Assembly: GCA_037890055.1 (NCBI GenBank)
Contig: JBBKBD010000012.1
DNA: 53,666 nt
Direction: 5' to 3' (one strand)
Source: Mediannikoviicoccus sp037890055
GTDB taxonomy: Bacteria > Bacillota > Clostridia > Tissierellales > Peptoniphilaceae
The position numbers and the translations under genes are program-made. Shown piece after piece: positions 1 through 7,308 of this stretch. A model generated the notes under the pieces. That model was not told the DNA's origin, did no database searches, and saw nothing but the letters and a program-made list of their open reading frames with translations. Positions within the stretch are counted from its first letter, which is position 1; every line of letters begins with the position of its first letter.

Positions 1-114
1 TGGGCGAAGATAGCGGAAGGGATACACCTGTTCCCATCTCGAACACAGAAGTTAAGTCTTCTAGCGCCGATGGTACTATGGGGGAGAGCCCATGGGAGAG
101 TAGGTATTCGCCCG
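1..114 (+). rRNA. rrf: 5S ribosomal RNA
   Basis: The 5' GGGCGAA and 3' TTCGCCC ends pair to form helix I of 5S rRNA. Between them are the conserved loop segments CCCATCTCGAACACAGAAGTTAAG and GGAGAGTAGG in the right order and spacing (about 114 nt in all). The first base or two may lie outside the window. The 16S and 23S genes are presumably upstream, since the strand and the immediate terminator fit the end of an rRNA operon. Ends are accurate to a few bases. Confidence 0.95.
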
Positions 115-116
115 TC

Positions 117-143
117 AGACTCTACATTGTAGAGTCTTTTTTT
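117..143 (+). terminator. intrinsic terminator of the rRNA operon
   Basis: A perfect 9-bp stem (AGACTCTAC / GTAGAGTCT) with a 3-nt ATT loop is followed by a run of T residues, starting directly after the 5S 3' end. Confidence 0.92.
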
Positions 144-246
144 ATATACTATAGTAAAGTAAAATACCTCAAAATTAAGTGATACATAATAAATTTTCCT
201 AAATTTTAGTTTTAGAGTATAATATAGATGATAAGGTGGGGATTTT

Positions 247-888
247 ATGAACAATGATAAAGATAATAAAGATTTAAACATAGAAAATACTGACAAGATA
301 GATTACGCAGAAATAAATAGAAGGTTTCGTGAAGAACAATATTTTTTAAATGGACAAGATCCATATAATGAAAGAGATGAGTTTGAAAGGTCAAATTCAT
401 ATCAAGAAAATAGAAATGATAGATATGTAAATAATAGACCTCAAAAGCAAAAGAAGAAATCAAACTATACTCCATTTTTAGTTTTTCTAACATCTCTTTT
501 AGTTATAGCTACGGTTATTCTTGCAGCATGGACACTTGCTAATAATAGAAGAATAAATAAAAAACTTGATAACCTAGATAGGATTGGTCAAACTGAAACA
601 ATAGCTGAAGAAAGTGAAAACTCTACCACTAAGCAAACTTCTCCATCAGAAGAAACTGAAAATTCAGAAGCTACGGAAGAGACAGAAGAAAAGGAAACTG
701 AAGAAGAGGAGACTATAAGTGGTACGCTTACTCAAGATTTAAACTTTAGATCAGGTCCAGGATATGACTATGATGTTATAGGAACAGTTCCAGCTGGTGC
801 AGAAGTGTCTGGCCATATTGAAAAGGGATGGCTAAAAATTGAATATAATGGAAAAACGGGATATATTGGACCGAAGTATGTAAAATAG
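247..888 (+). CDS. single-pass membrane protein with extracellular SH3b domain
   Basis: 213 residues. The N-terminal ~70 residues are highly charged and end in a basic stretch (QKQKKK). One hydrophobic segment follows at about residues 75-97. Then comes a low-complexity Ser/Thr/Glu linker at about 115-157. The C-terminal ~55 residues are a bacterial SH3 domain (N-F-R-S-G-P-G...V-I-G-T-V-P...G-W...G-Y-I). The topology suggests a cytoplasmic N-terminus and an SH3b domain facing the wall, where such domains commonly bind peptidoglycan. ATG is preceded by an AAGGTGGGG Shine-Dalgarno, and a TATAAT-like hexamer lies at 218-223. The gene is monocistronic, flanked by the rRNA terminator and its own terminator. 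The exact role is unknown. It resembles the larger SH3 protein at 23421-25421 in architecture only. Confidence 0.85.
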   Translation: MNNDKDNKDLNIENTDKIDYAEINRRFREEQYFLNGQDPYNERDEFERSNSYQENRNDRYVNNRPQKQKKKSNYTPFLVFLTSLLVIATVILAAWTLANNRRINKKLDNLDRIGQTETIAEESENSTTKQTSPSEETENSEATEETEEKETEEEETISGTLTQDLNFRSGPGYDYDVIGTVPAGAEVSGHIEKGWLKIEYNGKTGYIGPKYVK

Positions 889-895
889 TAATTTG

Positions 896-922
896 AAGTC
901 ACTGGAAACAGTGGCTTTTTTA
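896..922 (+). terminator. intrinsic terminator after SH3 membrane protein
   Basis: A stem of about 9 bp with one G-T wobble (AAGTCACTG / CAGTGGCTT) and a GAAA loop is followed by TTTTTTATTT. Confidence 0.85.
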
Positions 923-1017
923 TTTAATATTTATTTTTATTCCATGGTATAATAAAAAAATAGAACATGATTTATTCTATTCATATAGATGATTAAATAG
1001 ATTTGCTGAGGTGAAAA

Positions 1018-2166
1018 ATGGATAATAAAAAAATTTACAAAAATGAAATTGGATTTGAAGCTCCAATATTTATAATAATCTTTTTTGGGATATTCATATA
1101 CATAGGTAGAATCATGGGAGGAACCAACATGATTAAGACCATGATGAATACAGGTTTTGATTTACTTATGAATGTGTGTTTCTATCTTATGGCGGTATCG
1201 GTATTAGCTGGAGGCATGGCGGCGATTTTTTCGGAGTTTGGTGTAATTGCTCTTATAAACAAAGGGCTTTCTGTGATTATGAAACCGGTTTATGATCTTC
1301 CTGGGGCAAGCTCCCTTGGAATGTTAAACTGCTTTATGTCTGATAACCCTGCCATACTTACTCTTGCTTATGACGACAACTTTAGAAAGTATTTTAAGAA
1401 GTATCAAATGCCTGCCCTTACGAATCTCGGCACGGCTTTTGGAATGGGGCTTATTATAGTTACAACTATGATGGGGCTTTCTATTCCAAATGCCATTCAT
1501 GGCGCTGTGGTAGGATTTTTTGGTGCGGTTTTTGGTTCTATTGTATCTGTTAGGATAATGATGATAAAGACTAAAAAGTTTTATGGTACTGAGGAGTATG
1601 TAATATGTAAAAATGTTGAGCCAATTCCTAAAAACCAAAGAAGAGTTAGGGAAGGGTCCATTGGTTCGAGATTTATTCAAGCCCTACTCGATGGAGGCAA
1701 GGTTGGAGTTGACATGGGAGTTGCAATAATTCCAGGGGTTGTGCTTATTTGTACATTTGTAATTATGCTAACTAATGGAGTTGGCGAAGCCGGAGCATAC
1801 AATGGATCTGCAAACCAAGGCATTGGTTTACTTCCAGTTATTGGTGAAAAGTTAAGTTTTGTTCTTACTCCATTATTTGGATTTAGCACTCCCGAAGCTA
1901 TTGCCATACCTATAACTGCCCTTGGAAGTTCAGGCGCTGCCATTGGTATGGTTTCAGACATGGCATCAAGGGGAGTAATAAATGGAAATGATATTGCAGT
2001 GTTTACATCCATTTGTATGTGCTGGAGCGGATACCTTTCAACTCATATTGCCATGATGGACGCCCTTGATACAAAGGAGATGACGGGACACGCAATACTA
2101 TCCCATACAATTGGAGGACTTGCTGGAGGAGTTTTTGCTCATATAATTTGGATAATTTTATTTTAG
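1018..2166 (+). CDS. gate-domain (nucleoside-recognition-like) multi-spanning membrane protein, CD0519/CD1768-like
   Basis: 382 residues, nearly all hydrophobic, with about 8-10 predicted membrane segments. Two halves each carry Gly-rich, Asn-containing turns typical of the Gate superfamily (nucleoside recognition, spore maturation A/B): G-M-L-N-C-F-M-S-D-N-P-A near residues 101-112 and G-F-S-T-P-E-A-I near 288-295. It looks most like the clostridial CD0519/CD1768 family, whose substrate I do not know to have been established. Start is ATG after TGAGGTG. It sits 304 bp upstream of carbamate kinase on the same strand, so a role in moving arginine, ornithine or a guanidino compound is an inference from context. 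A distant relative, YjiH at 35978-37444, likewise neighbours a guanidino-metabolising enzyme. Confidence 0.8.
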   Translation: MDNKKIYKNEIGFEAPIFIIIFFGIFIYIGRIMGGTNMIKTMMNTGFDLLMNVCFYLMAVSVLAGGMAAIFSEFGVIALINKGLSVIMKPVYDLPGASSLGMLNCFMSDNPAILTLAYDDNFRKYFKKYQMPALTNLGTAFGMGLIIVTTMMGLSIPNAIHGAVVGFFGAVFGSIVSVRIMMIKTKKFYGTEEYVICKNVEPIPKNQRRVREGSIGSRFIQALLDGGKVGVDMGVAIIPGVVLICTFVIMLTNGVGEAGAYNGSANQGIGLLPVIGEKLSFVLTPLFGFSTPEAIAIPITALGSSGAAIGMVSDMASRGVINGNDIAVFTSICMCWSGYLSTHIAMMDALDTKEMTGHAILSHTIGGLAGGVFAHIIWIILF

Positions 2167-2238
2167 TATCATAAATGAAAATAATTATATAAGCGACCAG
2201 CAAAATAAAAATAAATTATGAAAATATTTTAAAAAGTA

Positions 2239-2266
2239 TTGTAAAAAAACATTCAACTGTGATAAT
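2239..2266 (+). promoter_or_regulatory. candidate promoter upstream of arcC
   Basis: TTGTAA (2239-2244) and GATAAT (2261-2266) are separated by 16 bp within the 304-bp gap between the gate-domain gene and arcC. A small inverted repeat, TACCA-N3-TGGTA, lies just downstream at 2289-2301 and could be an operator in the leader. The rest of the gap holds no convincing gene or riboswitch. In DNA this AT-rich, promoter-like hexamers are frequent, so confidence is moderate. Confidence 0.4.
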
Positions 2267-2470
2267 ATGAAAATAGGTTTTCTTTAGTTACCAATATGGT
2301 ACAAAGGCAAAATTAATTTTTGTATTATCTTTACATTACTAAAAAGAAAACATTTTAAAATTAAACACCAAGATTATTCCATGCTATTGTAAGAGTTAGA
2401 CTTATAATATTTGTTTCCCTGTTCATAATTTTTAAAAGATTACTATCATATTGATACTCAGGAGGATTTT

Positions 2471-3403
2471 ATGAAAAACAAAGTTGTAATAGCACTTGGA
2501 GGAAACGCTCTAGGACATGATTTAGAAACTCAAAAGATTGCAGTAAAAAATACTGCAAAGGCAATAGTGGATTTAATTGCAGATGGTAACGAAGTTGTTG
2601 TAACCCACGGAAATGGACCACAAGTTGGAATGATTAATAATGTATTTACAGACTACAAGAAAAACAATCCAGATTTTCAACATATGCCACTATTTACATG
2701 TGTAGCTATGAGCCAAGCTTATATTGGATTTGACTTACAAAATGCATTAAGGGAAGAACTTAAGGCAAGGGGAATTGAAAAATCTGTAACTTGTGTTATT
2801 ACTCAAGTTGTAGTGGATAAAGATGACAAGGCATTTGAAAATCCTACAAAACCTATTGGACCATTCATGACTTTAGAAGAAGCTGAAGCATGTAAGAAAG
2901 ACGGAATGGACGTTGTGGAAGACTCTGGTAGAGGATACAGAAGAGTAGTAGCATCTCCAAAACCATTAGAAATCGTAGAAATATCAACTATTAAAAAGCT
3001 AATTAAAGAAGGCGAAGTTGTTATTGCATGTGGTGGAGGCGGAGTGCCTGTACTAAAGGGCGAAAAAGAATATGAAGGAATAGACGCAGTTATAGATAAG
3101 GACTTTGCATCTTCAGTTCTTGCGGAACAACTTGAAGCTGACAAACTAGTTGTACTTACAGCTGTTGAAAAAGTTGCTGTAAACTTTGGAAAAGAAAACG
3201 AAGAATGGCTTTCTGAAATGTCTGTAGAAGAAGCTAAGAAGCTTTCTGACCAAGGAGAGTTCGCTCCAGGATCAATGCTTCCAAAGGTAGAAGCAGCAAG
3301 TATGTTTGCAAGCTCTAAAGAAGGTAGAGAATCACTTATTACATCTTTAGAAAAAGCTGCTGAAGGCCTAAAGGGATTAACAGGAACAGTAATAAGAAAA
3401 TAA
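2471..3403 (+). CDS. arcC: carbamate kinase
   Basis: 310 residues, the usual length for this family. It catalyses carbamoyl phosphate + ADP <-> ATP + carbamate, the energy-yielding last step of the arginine deiminase pathway, in the cytosol. Hallmarks are A-L-G-G-N-A-L at residues 8-14, T-H-G-N-G-P-Q-V-G near 45-53, and the central C-G-G-G-G-V-P-V motif of the amino acid kinase fold near 187-194. ATG follows a strong AGGAGG. It precedes arcA and arcB on the same strand but has its own terminator, so it appears to be a separate transcription unit. This is unusual compared with contiguous arcABC operons, although separate units are known. Confidence 0.97.
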   Translation: MKNKVVIALGGNALGHDLETQKIAVKNTAKAIVDLIADGNEVVVTHGNGPQVGMINNVFTDYKKNNPDFQHMPLFTCVAMSQAYIGFDLQNALREELKARGIEKSVTCVITQVVVDKDDKAFENPTKPIGPFMTLEEAEACKKDGMDVVEDSGRGYRRVVASPKPLEIVEISTIKKLIKEGEVVIACGGGGVPVLKGEKEYEGIDAVIDKDFASSVLAEQLEADKLVVLTAVEKVAVNFGKENEEWLSEMSVEEAKKLSDQGEFAPGSMLPKVEAASMFASSKEGRESLITSLEKAAEGLKGLTGTVIRK

Positions 3404-3413
3404 AAATATTTTT

Positions 3414-3456
3414 AGAGTATTGACTATTAATTTGCAAAGTCAGTACTCTTTTTTTA
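3414..3456 (+). terminator. intrinsic terminator of arcC
   Basis: A 12-bp stem (3414-3425 with 3438-3449, one G-T wobble) and a 12-nt loop are followed by seven T residues. It separates arcC from the arcA operon. Confidence 0.88.
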
Positions 3457-3549
3457 TTGAAAATACAAAGATAATTAGGGAAAAAGAAAAATTTTAAAAT
3501 CAGAAAGATAATCGTTTTCTAGAAAAAAATTGAAGAATTTATAAAAAAT

Positions 3550-3591
3550 GTTGTAGATACAACTTTAAGAGAGAAATTTATGTTGTAAAAT
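3550..3591 (+). promoter_or_regulatory. candidate arcA operon promoter with Crp/Fnr-type operator
   Basis: A perfect inverted repeat, GTTGTA-GA-TACAAC, spans 3550-3563, with its centre at 3556.5. A -10-like TAAAAT lies at 3586-3591 with a poor -35 (CTTTAA at 3563-3568, spacing 17). If transcription starts about 7 bp after the -10 (near 3598), the repeat is centred at about -41.5, the class II activator position used by Crp/Fnr proteins. A Crp/Fnr-family gene lies at 8870-9523. The start site is assumed, not mapped. Confidence 0.45.
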
Positions 3592-3665
3592 GTAATTGAA
3601 CAAAAGGGAAATGTAAAACATATTAAGAGTAAGATAACTCAATAAATTGGAGAAGAGGTGTTAAC

Positions 3666-4889
3666 TTGCACAGTATTTATGTACCTAATGAGATAGGTAA
3701 ATTAAAAAAGGTCATGTTACATCGTCCTGGAAACGAATTACTTAACATGACTCCAAGCGCTTTAGGAGATTTGCTATTTGATGACATACCATTCTTGAAA
3801 ACAGCGCAAGAGGAACACGATAATTTCGCAAACGTTCTCAAAAACGAAGATATAGAAGTTGTTTATCTAGAAAATTTAGTAGCGGAAATATTGGATAAAA
3901 AGCCAGAAGTAAGGGAAATATTCATAAAACAGCTACTTGAAGATGCAAATGTTCAAAGCTCAAAAAGAGCTGATGCAATTAAAGAATACTTAAAATCTAT
4001 AAAAGACTCTAAAGAGCTTGTAGATAAGGTTATGGCGGGAGTAAGTTTAAAGGAATTAGATTTAAAGGAATCAGACTTCATTAAAGCTTGCAACAGTGAT
4101 AACTTTGACATGGCACTAATGCCAATGCCAAACCTATACTTTACAAGAGATCCTTTTGCCAATGTAGGCACAGGAGTTATCATCAATAGGATGAAAAACT
4201 TAGTAAGACAAAGGGAAACGATTTTTGGAGATATTCTATTTACTTATGGTGATGAATATAAAGATGTAGATAAGCTTTACAGCAGACATGAAGAGTTCTC
4301 AATTGAAGGTGGAGATGTCTTAATCATCAATGAACACACTTTAGCTATAGGAATTTCTCAAAGAACTGATGCAGAAGCAATTGAAAAGCTTGCACAAAAT
4401 ATATTCTTCCATTCAGAAAGTAAAATAGATACTATTCTTGCAATAGACATTCCTAAGATTAGAGCATTCATGCACTTAGACACTGTATTTACTCAAATCG
4501 ATTACGATAAGTTTACAGTTCACCCTGGAATATTTAGTACTCTAAGAGTTTTCGAATTAACTAAGGGAAATAAAGAGGATGAAATAAAATCTGTAGAGAT
4601 GCATGACAGCCTAGATCATATATTAAGTAAATACTTAGATAGAAAAATTGAACTTATCCTTTGTGGTGGAGGAGACAGACTTGTTTCTGAAAGAGAACAA
4701 TGGAATGATGGATCAAATACACTATGTATTGCTCCAGGAACCGTTGTAGTATATGAAAGAAATACAGTTACAAATGATATCCTTGAAGAAAAGGGAATTA
4801 AAGTTCTAAAAATTAAAGACAGTGAAATTTCTCGAGGACGTGGCGGCCCAAGATGTATGAGTATGCCATTCTTAAGAGAAGATATTTAA
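3666..4889 (+). CDS. arcA: arginine deiminase
   Basis: 407 residues, the usual length. It hydrolyses L-arginine to L-citrulline + NH3, the first step of the ADI pathway. Family landmarks are E-I-G-K-L-K-K-V-M-L-H-R-P-G near the N-terminus, Y-F-T-R-D-P-F-A in the middle, I-E-G-G-D-V around the guanidinium-binding region, M-H-L-D-T-V-F, and the catalytic-cysteine motif G-G-P-R-C397-M-S-M-P-F at the C-terminus. The start is a TTG preceded by GAGAAGAGGTG. The next in-frame ATG would remove the conserved N-terminal strand, so TTG is the best choice. It is followed 18 bp later by arcB, and by the amidinotransferase in the same run without a terminator. Confidence 0.97.
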   Translation: MHSIYVPNEIGKLKKVMLHRPGNELLNMTPSALGDLLFDDIPFLKTAQEEHDNFANVLKNEDIEVVYLENLVAEILDKKPEVREIFIKQLLEDANVQSSKRADAIKEYLKSIKDSKELVDKVMAGVSLKELDLKESDFIKACNSDNFDMALMPMPNLYFTRDPFANVGTGVIINRMKNLVRQRETIFGDILFTYGDEYKDVDKLYSRHEEFSIEGGDVLIINEHTLAIGISQRTDAEAIEKLAQNIFFHSESKIDTILAIDIPKIRAFMHLDTVFTQIDYDKFTVHPGIFSTLRVFELTKGNKEDEIKSVEMHDSLDHILSKYLDRKIELILCGGGDRLVSEREQWNDGSNTLCIAPGTVVVYERNTVTNDILEEKGIKVLKIKDSEISRGRGGPRCMSMPFLREDI

Positions 4890-4907
4890 TATAATTGGAG
4901 GTATTTA

Positions 4908-5900
4908 ATGGGAGTAAACTTAAGAGGAAGAAGCTTTTTAAAATTATTAGATTACACAACAGAAGAAATTGAATATCTAATGAGTTTATCAGAAAACTTC
5001 AAAGACTTAAAACGTGCGGGAACACCACACAAGTACTTAGAAGGAAAGAACATAGTACTTCTATTCGAAAAGACTTCAACAAGAACAAGATGTTCATTTG
5101 AAGTAGCAGGATACGACCTAGGAATGGGAGTAACTTACCTAGATCCAGGTAGCTCTCAAATGGGACATAAAGAAAGTATCAAAGATACAGCAAGAGTTCT
5201 TGGAAGAATGTATGATGGAATCGAATACAGAGGATTCTCACAAGAATTAGTAGAAGACCTTGCAAAATACTCAGGAGTGCCAGTATGGAACGGACTTACA
5301 GACATGTTCCACCCAACACAAATGATAGCAGACTTCTTAACAGTAAAAGAAAACTTTGGACAATTAAAAGGACTTAAATTCGTATACCTAGGAGACGCAA
5401 GAAACAACGTAGCAAACTCACTAATGATAGCAGCAGCAAAACTTGGAGTAAACTTCGTAGGATGCTGTCCAGATGAATTAAGACCAGAAGAACATCTAAT
5501 TGAAGAAGCTAAGAAAATAGCAAAAGAAAATAAATGTACAATTGAATTTGAATCAGATGTTATGAAAGCAACTAAAGACGCTCATGTACTTTACACAGAC
5601 ATCTGGGTATCAATGGGAGAACCTGCTGAAATTTGGGAACAAAGAATAAAACAACTTAAAGCTTACCAAGTTAACAAAAAAGTTATGGATAACGCAGACG
5701 AAGACGCAATCTTCTTACACTGCTTACCATCATTCCATAACCTAGAAACAACAACAGCAGTAGAAGTAAACGACAAATTCAACATTCCAGAAATGGAAGT
5801 TACAGACGAAGTTTTTGAATCAGCTAAATCTAAAGTTATGGATCAAGCTGAAAACAGAATGCATACTATAAAAGCAGTAATGTATGCAACATTAAAATAA
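4908..5900 (+). CDS. arcB: ornithine carbamoyltransferase (catabolic)
   Basis: 330 residues. In the ADI pathway it runs as citrulline + phosphate -> ornithine + carbamoyl phosphate. Visible motifs are the carbamoyl-phosphate loop S57-T-R-T-R61, H135-P-T-Q138, and the ornithine-site H271-C-L-P274. The length and sequence fit the anaerobic catabolic enzymes. An RBS (TTGGAGG) precedes ATG. It lies 18 bp after arcA and 43 bp before the amidinotransferase, so one transcript is likely. The coding sequence favours C-ending codons (AAC, GAC, TAC, TTC) much more than most neighbours, a sign of high expression. The amidinotransferase shares this bias. The ornithine it releases is exactly the co-substrate of the next gene product. 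Confidence 0.97.
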   Translation: MGVNLRGRSFLKLLDYTTEEIEYLMSLSENFKDLKRAGTPHKYLEGKNIVLLFEKTSTRTRCSFEVAGYDLGMGVTYLDPGSSQMGHKESIKDTARVLGRMYDGIEYRGFSQELVEDLAKYSGVPVWNGLTDMFHPTQMIADFLTVKENFGQLKGLKFVYLGDARNNVANSLMIAAAKLGVNFVGCCPDELRPEEHLIEEAKKIAKENKCTIEFESDVMKATKDAHVLYTDIWVSMGEPAEIWEQRIKQLKAYQVNKKVMDNADEDAIFLHCLPSFHNLETTTAVEVNDKFNIPEMEVTDEVFESAKSKVMDQAENRMHTIKAVMYATLK

Positions 5901-5943
5901 TTATAATTGCTTTGCAATTAAATATAAAATAGGAGGAACAAAA

Positions 5944-7101
5944 ATGAAAATAGTTAATTCATGGAACGACTTTGACCCTCTAAAAAGAGTCATAGTAGGT
6001 AGAGCAGACAATTGTTGTATTTCACCTTCAGAACCAGCTTCTGAAGCTAAAGTACCACTAGACAGTCCAATGAGAGGTATGACAGGACCTAGACCATTAG
6101 ACACAGTTGAAAAAGCAAACGCACAACTTGACAACCTTGTAAAAGTATTAGAAGACCACGGCGTTACAGTTGATAGACCAGAACCATTACAATTCAACCA
6201 AGCTGTAGTTACTCCATTCTTTATGACTGGTTCTCAATTTGGATGTATGCCACCTAGAGACGTATTACTTACAATTGGTAGCGATATAATCTGTGCATCT
6301 ATGTCATTTAGATCAAGATTCTTTGAACATTATTGCTATCATAAGAGCCTTCGTGAATATTTTGAAAAAGACCCAGAATTTAGATGGTTCTACGGACCAA
6401 GACCACAATTAAGTGACGAAAGTTACGATATGCACTATTGGGACGATGTAGATGGACATCCAGTTACTGAAGAAATCTTACTTGAAAGAACTGCTAACTT
6501 AGAAATGGTTACTAAAGAACACGAAATTCTATTTGACGCAGCAGATGTTATGAGACTTGGTAAAGATTTATTTATCCAAAAAGGTTTAACAACTAACTGG
6601 AAGGCTATGGAATGGTTAAGAAGAATGTATCCTGATTTCAGAGTACACTCACTAAACTTCCCAGGAGACCCATACCCAATCCACATTGACGCTACATTTG
6701 TACCATTAAGACCTGGTCTAATTATAAATAACCCACACAGAAGATTACCTAAGGAACAAAGAGCTATCTTCGAAGCTAACGATTGGGAAATCGTAGACGC
6801 AGCAATGCCAGCTCACGAGGAACCACCTGAATTATGTTACTCAAGTGTATGGCTATCAATGAACTGCCTAGTACTTGACCACAAAACAGTTATAGTAGAA
6901 GCTTCTGAAACAGCACAACTTGAACAAATGGATAAATTAGGTATGAACGTAATACCTGTACCATTCAGAGATGCATACCCATTTGGTGGAGGTTTACACT
7001 GTGCTACAGCTGACGTTTACCGTGAAGGAGAATGTCAAGATTACTTCCCTAACCAAGTTGAAGATCCTACTCTTATCACTTACGCAGACAAGAGATGGTA
7101 A
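5944..7101 (+). CDS. glycine amidinotransferase family protein (arginine:X amidinotransferase)
   Basis: 385 residues. It is homologous over its length to arginine:glycine amidinotransferase, which reversibly moves the amidino group between arginine and an amine (arginine + glycine <-> ornithine + guanidinoacetate). The catalytic triad of the family is present: Asp198 in F-D-A-A-D, His247 in I-H-I-D-A-T-F, and Cys353 in G-G-G-L-H-C. The R-S-R-F-F-E and W-L-S-M-N blocks are also conserved. From recalled alignment, acceptor-pocket positions differ from the human enzyme (Tyr244 and Ile246 where human has Asn300 and Met302; Ala at the human Cys410 position), so the amine may not be glycine. It has an AGGAGG RBS and sits 43 bp behind arcB with the same strong codon bias. 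The genomic placement suggests it supplies arginine to, or draws ornithine from, the ADI pathway. Family assignment is firm; substrate is open. Confidence 0.88.
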   Translation: MKIVNSWNDFDPLKRVIVGRADNCCISPSEPASEAKVPLDSPMRGMTGPRPLDTVEKANAQLDNLVKVLEDHGVTVDRPEPLQFNQAVVTPFFMTGSQFGCMPPRDVLLTIGSDIICASMSFRSRFFEHYCYHKSLREYFEKDPEFRWFYGPRPQLSDESYDMHYWDDVDGHPVTEEILLERTANLEMVTKEHEILFDAADVMRLGKDLFIQKGLTTNWKAMEWLRRMYPDFRVHSLNFPGDPYPIHIDATFVPLRPGLIINNPHRRLPKEQRAIFEANDWEIVDAAMPAHEEPPELCYSSVWLSMNCLVLDHKTVIVEASETAQLEQMDKLGMNVIPVPFRDAYPFGGGLHCATADVYREGECQDYFPNQVEDPTLITYADKRW

Positions 7102-7117
7102 TTCAATAGTAGAAATC

Positions 7118-7153
7118 AAAGCTGTTACAAATTTTTGTAACAGCTTTATTTTA
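7118..7153 (+). terminator. intrinsic terminator or attenuator after amidinotransferase
   Basis: A perfect 13-bp stem (7118-7130 with 7135-7147) and a 4-nt loop are followed by ATTTTA, a weak T tract. It may end the arcA-arcB-amidinotransferase mRNA or only reduce read-through into the symporter genes 39 bp on. Confidence 0.75.
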
Positions 7154-7191
7154 CACAAAAAAATTAAAATAAACCTTTCAAGGAGGTAATT

Positions 7192-7305
7192 ATGACAAGT
7201 TCATGGGCAGTTAACTGCTTTATAATAGGAAGTATAATACTTTTGGTTTATCCTGCGATAACGTTTATCTACAGAGAGACCAAATCTAAAGGCAAAAAGA
7301 GGTAA
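7192..7305 (+). CDS. 37-residue membrane peptide, likely symporter small accessory protein
   Basis: A 37-codon ORF with a perfect AAGGAGG Shine-Dalgarno 6-7 bp upstream of ATG. It ends in TAA only 3 bp before the symporter ATG. The product has one hydrophobic helix (about residues 6-26, ending in a Tyr-Pro...Phe-Ile-Tyr stretch) and a basic tail rich in Lys/Arg. Short one-helix proteins encoded directly upstream of sodium:solute symporters are a known pattern and are annotated as symporter small accessory proteins. The start is unambiguous because of the RBS and the tight coupling. Function is inferred: probably assembly or activity of the adjacent transporter. Confidence 0.8.
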   Translation: MTSSWAVNCFIIGSIILLVYPAITFIYRETKSKGKKR

Positions 7306-7308
7306 TTT

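Noticed and set aside
2167..2470. Long 304-bp leader before arcC as a possible riboswitch or T-box
   Set aside because: No conserved T-box, guanidine, glycine or lysine riboswitch core and no leader terminator hairpin. Only a promoter-like pair and a small inverted repeat are visible.
6971..7189. 72-codon frame overlapping the end of the amidinotransferase
   Set aside because: It lies out of frame inside a strongly conserved coding region, runs through the terminator and has no RBS.
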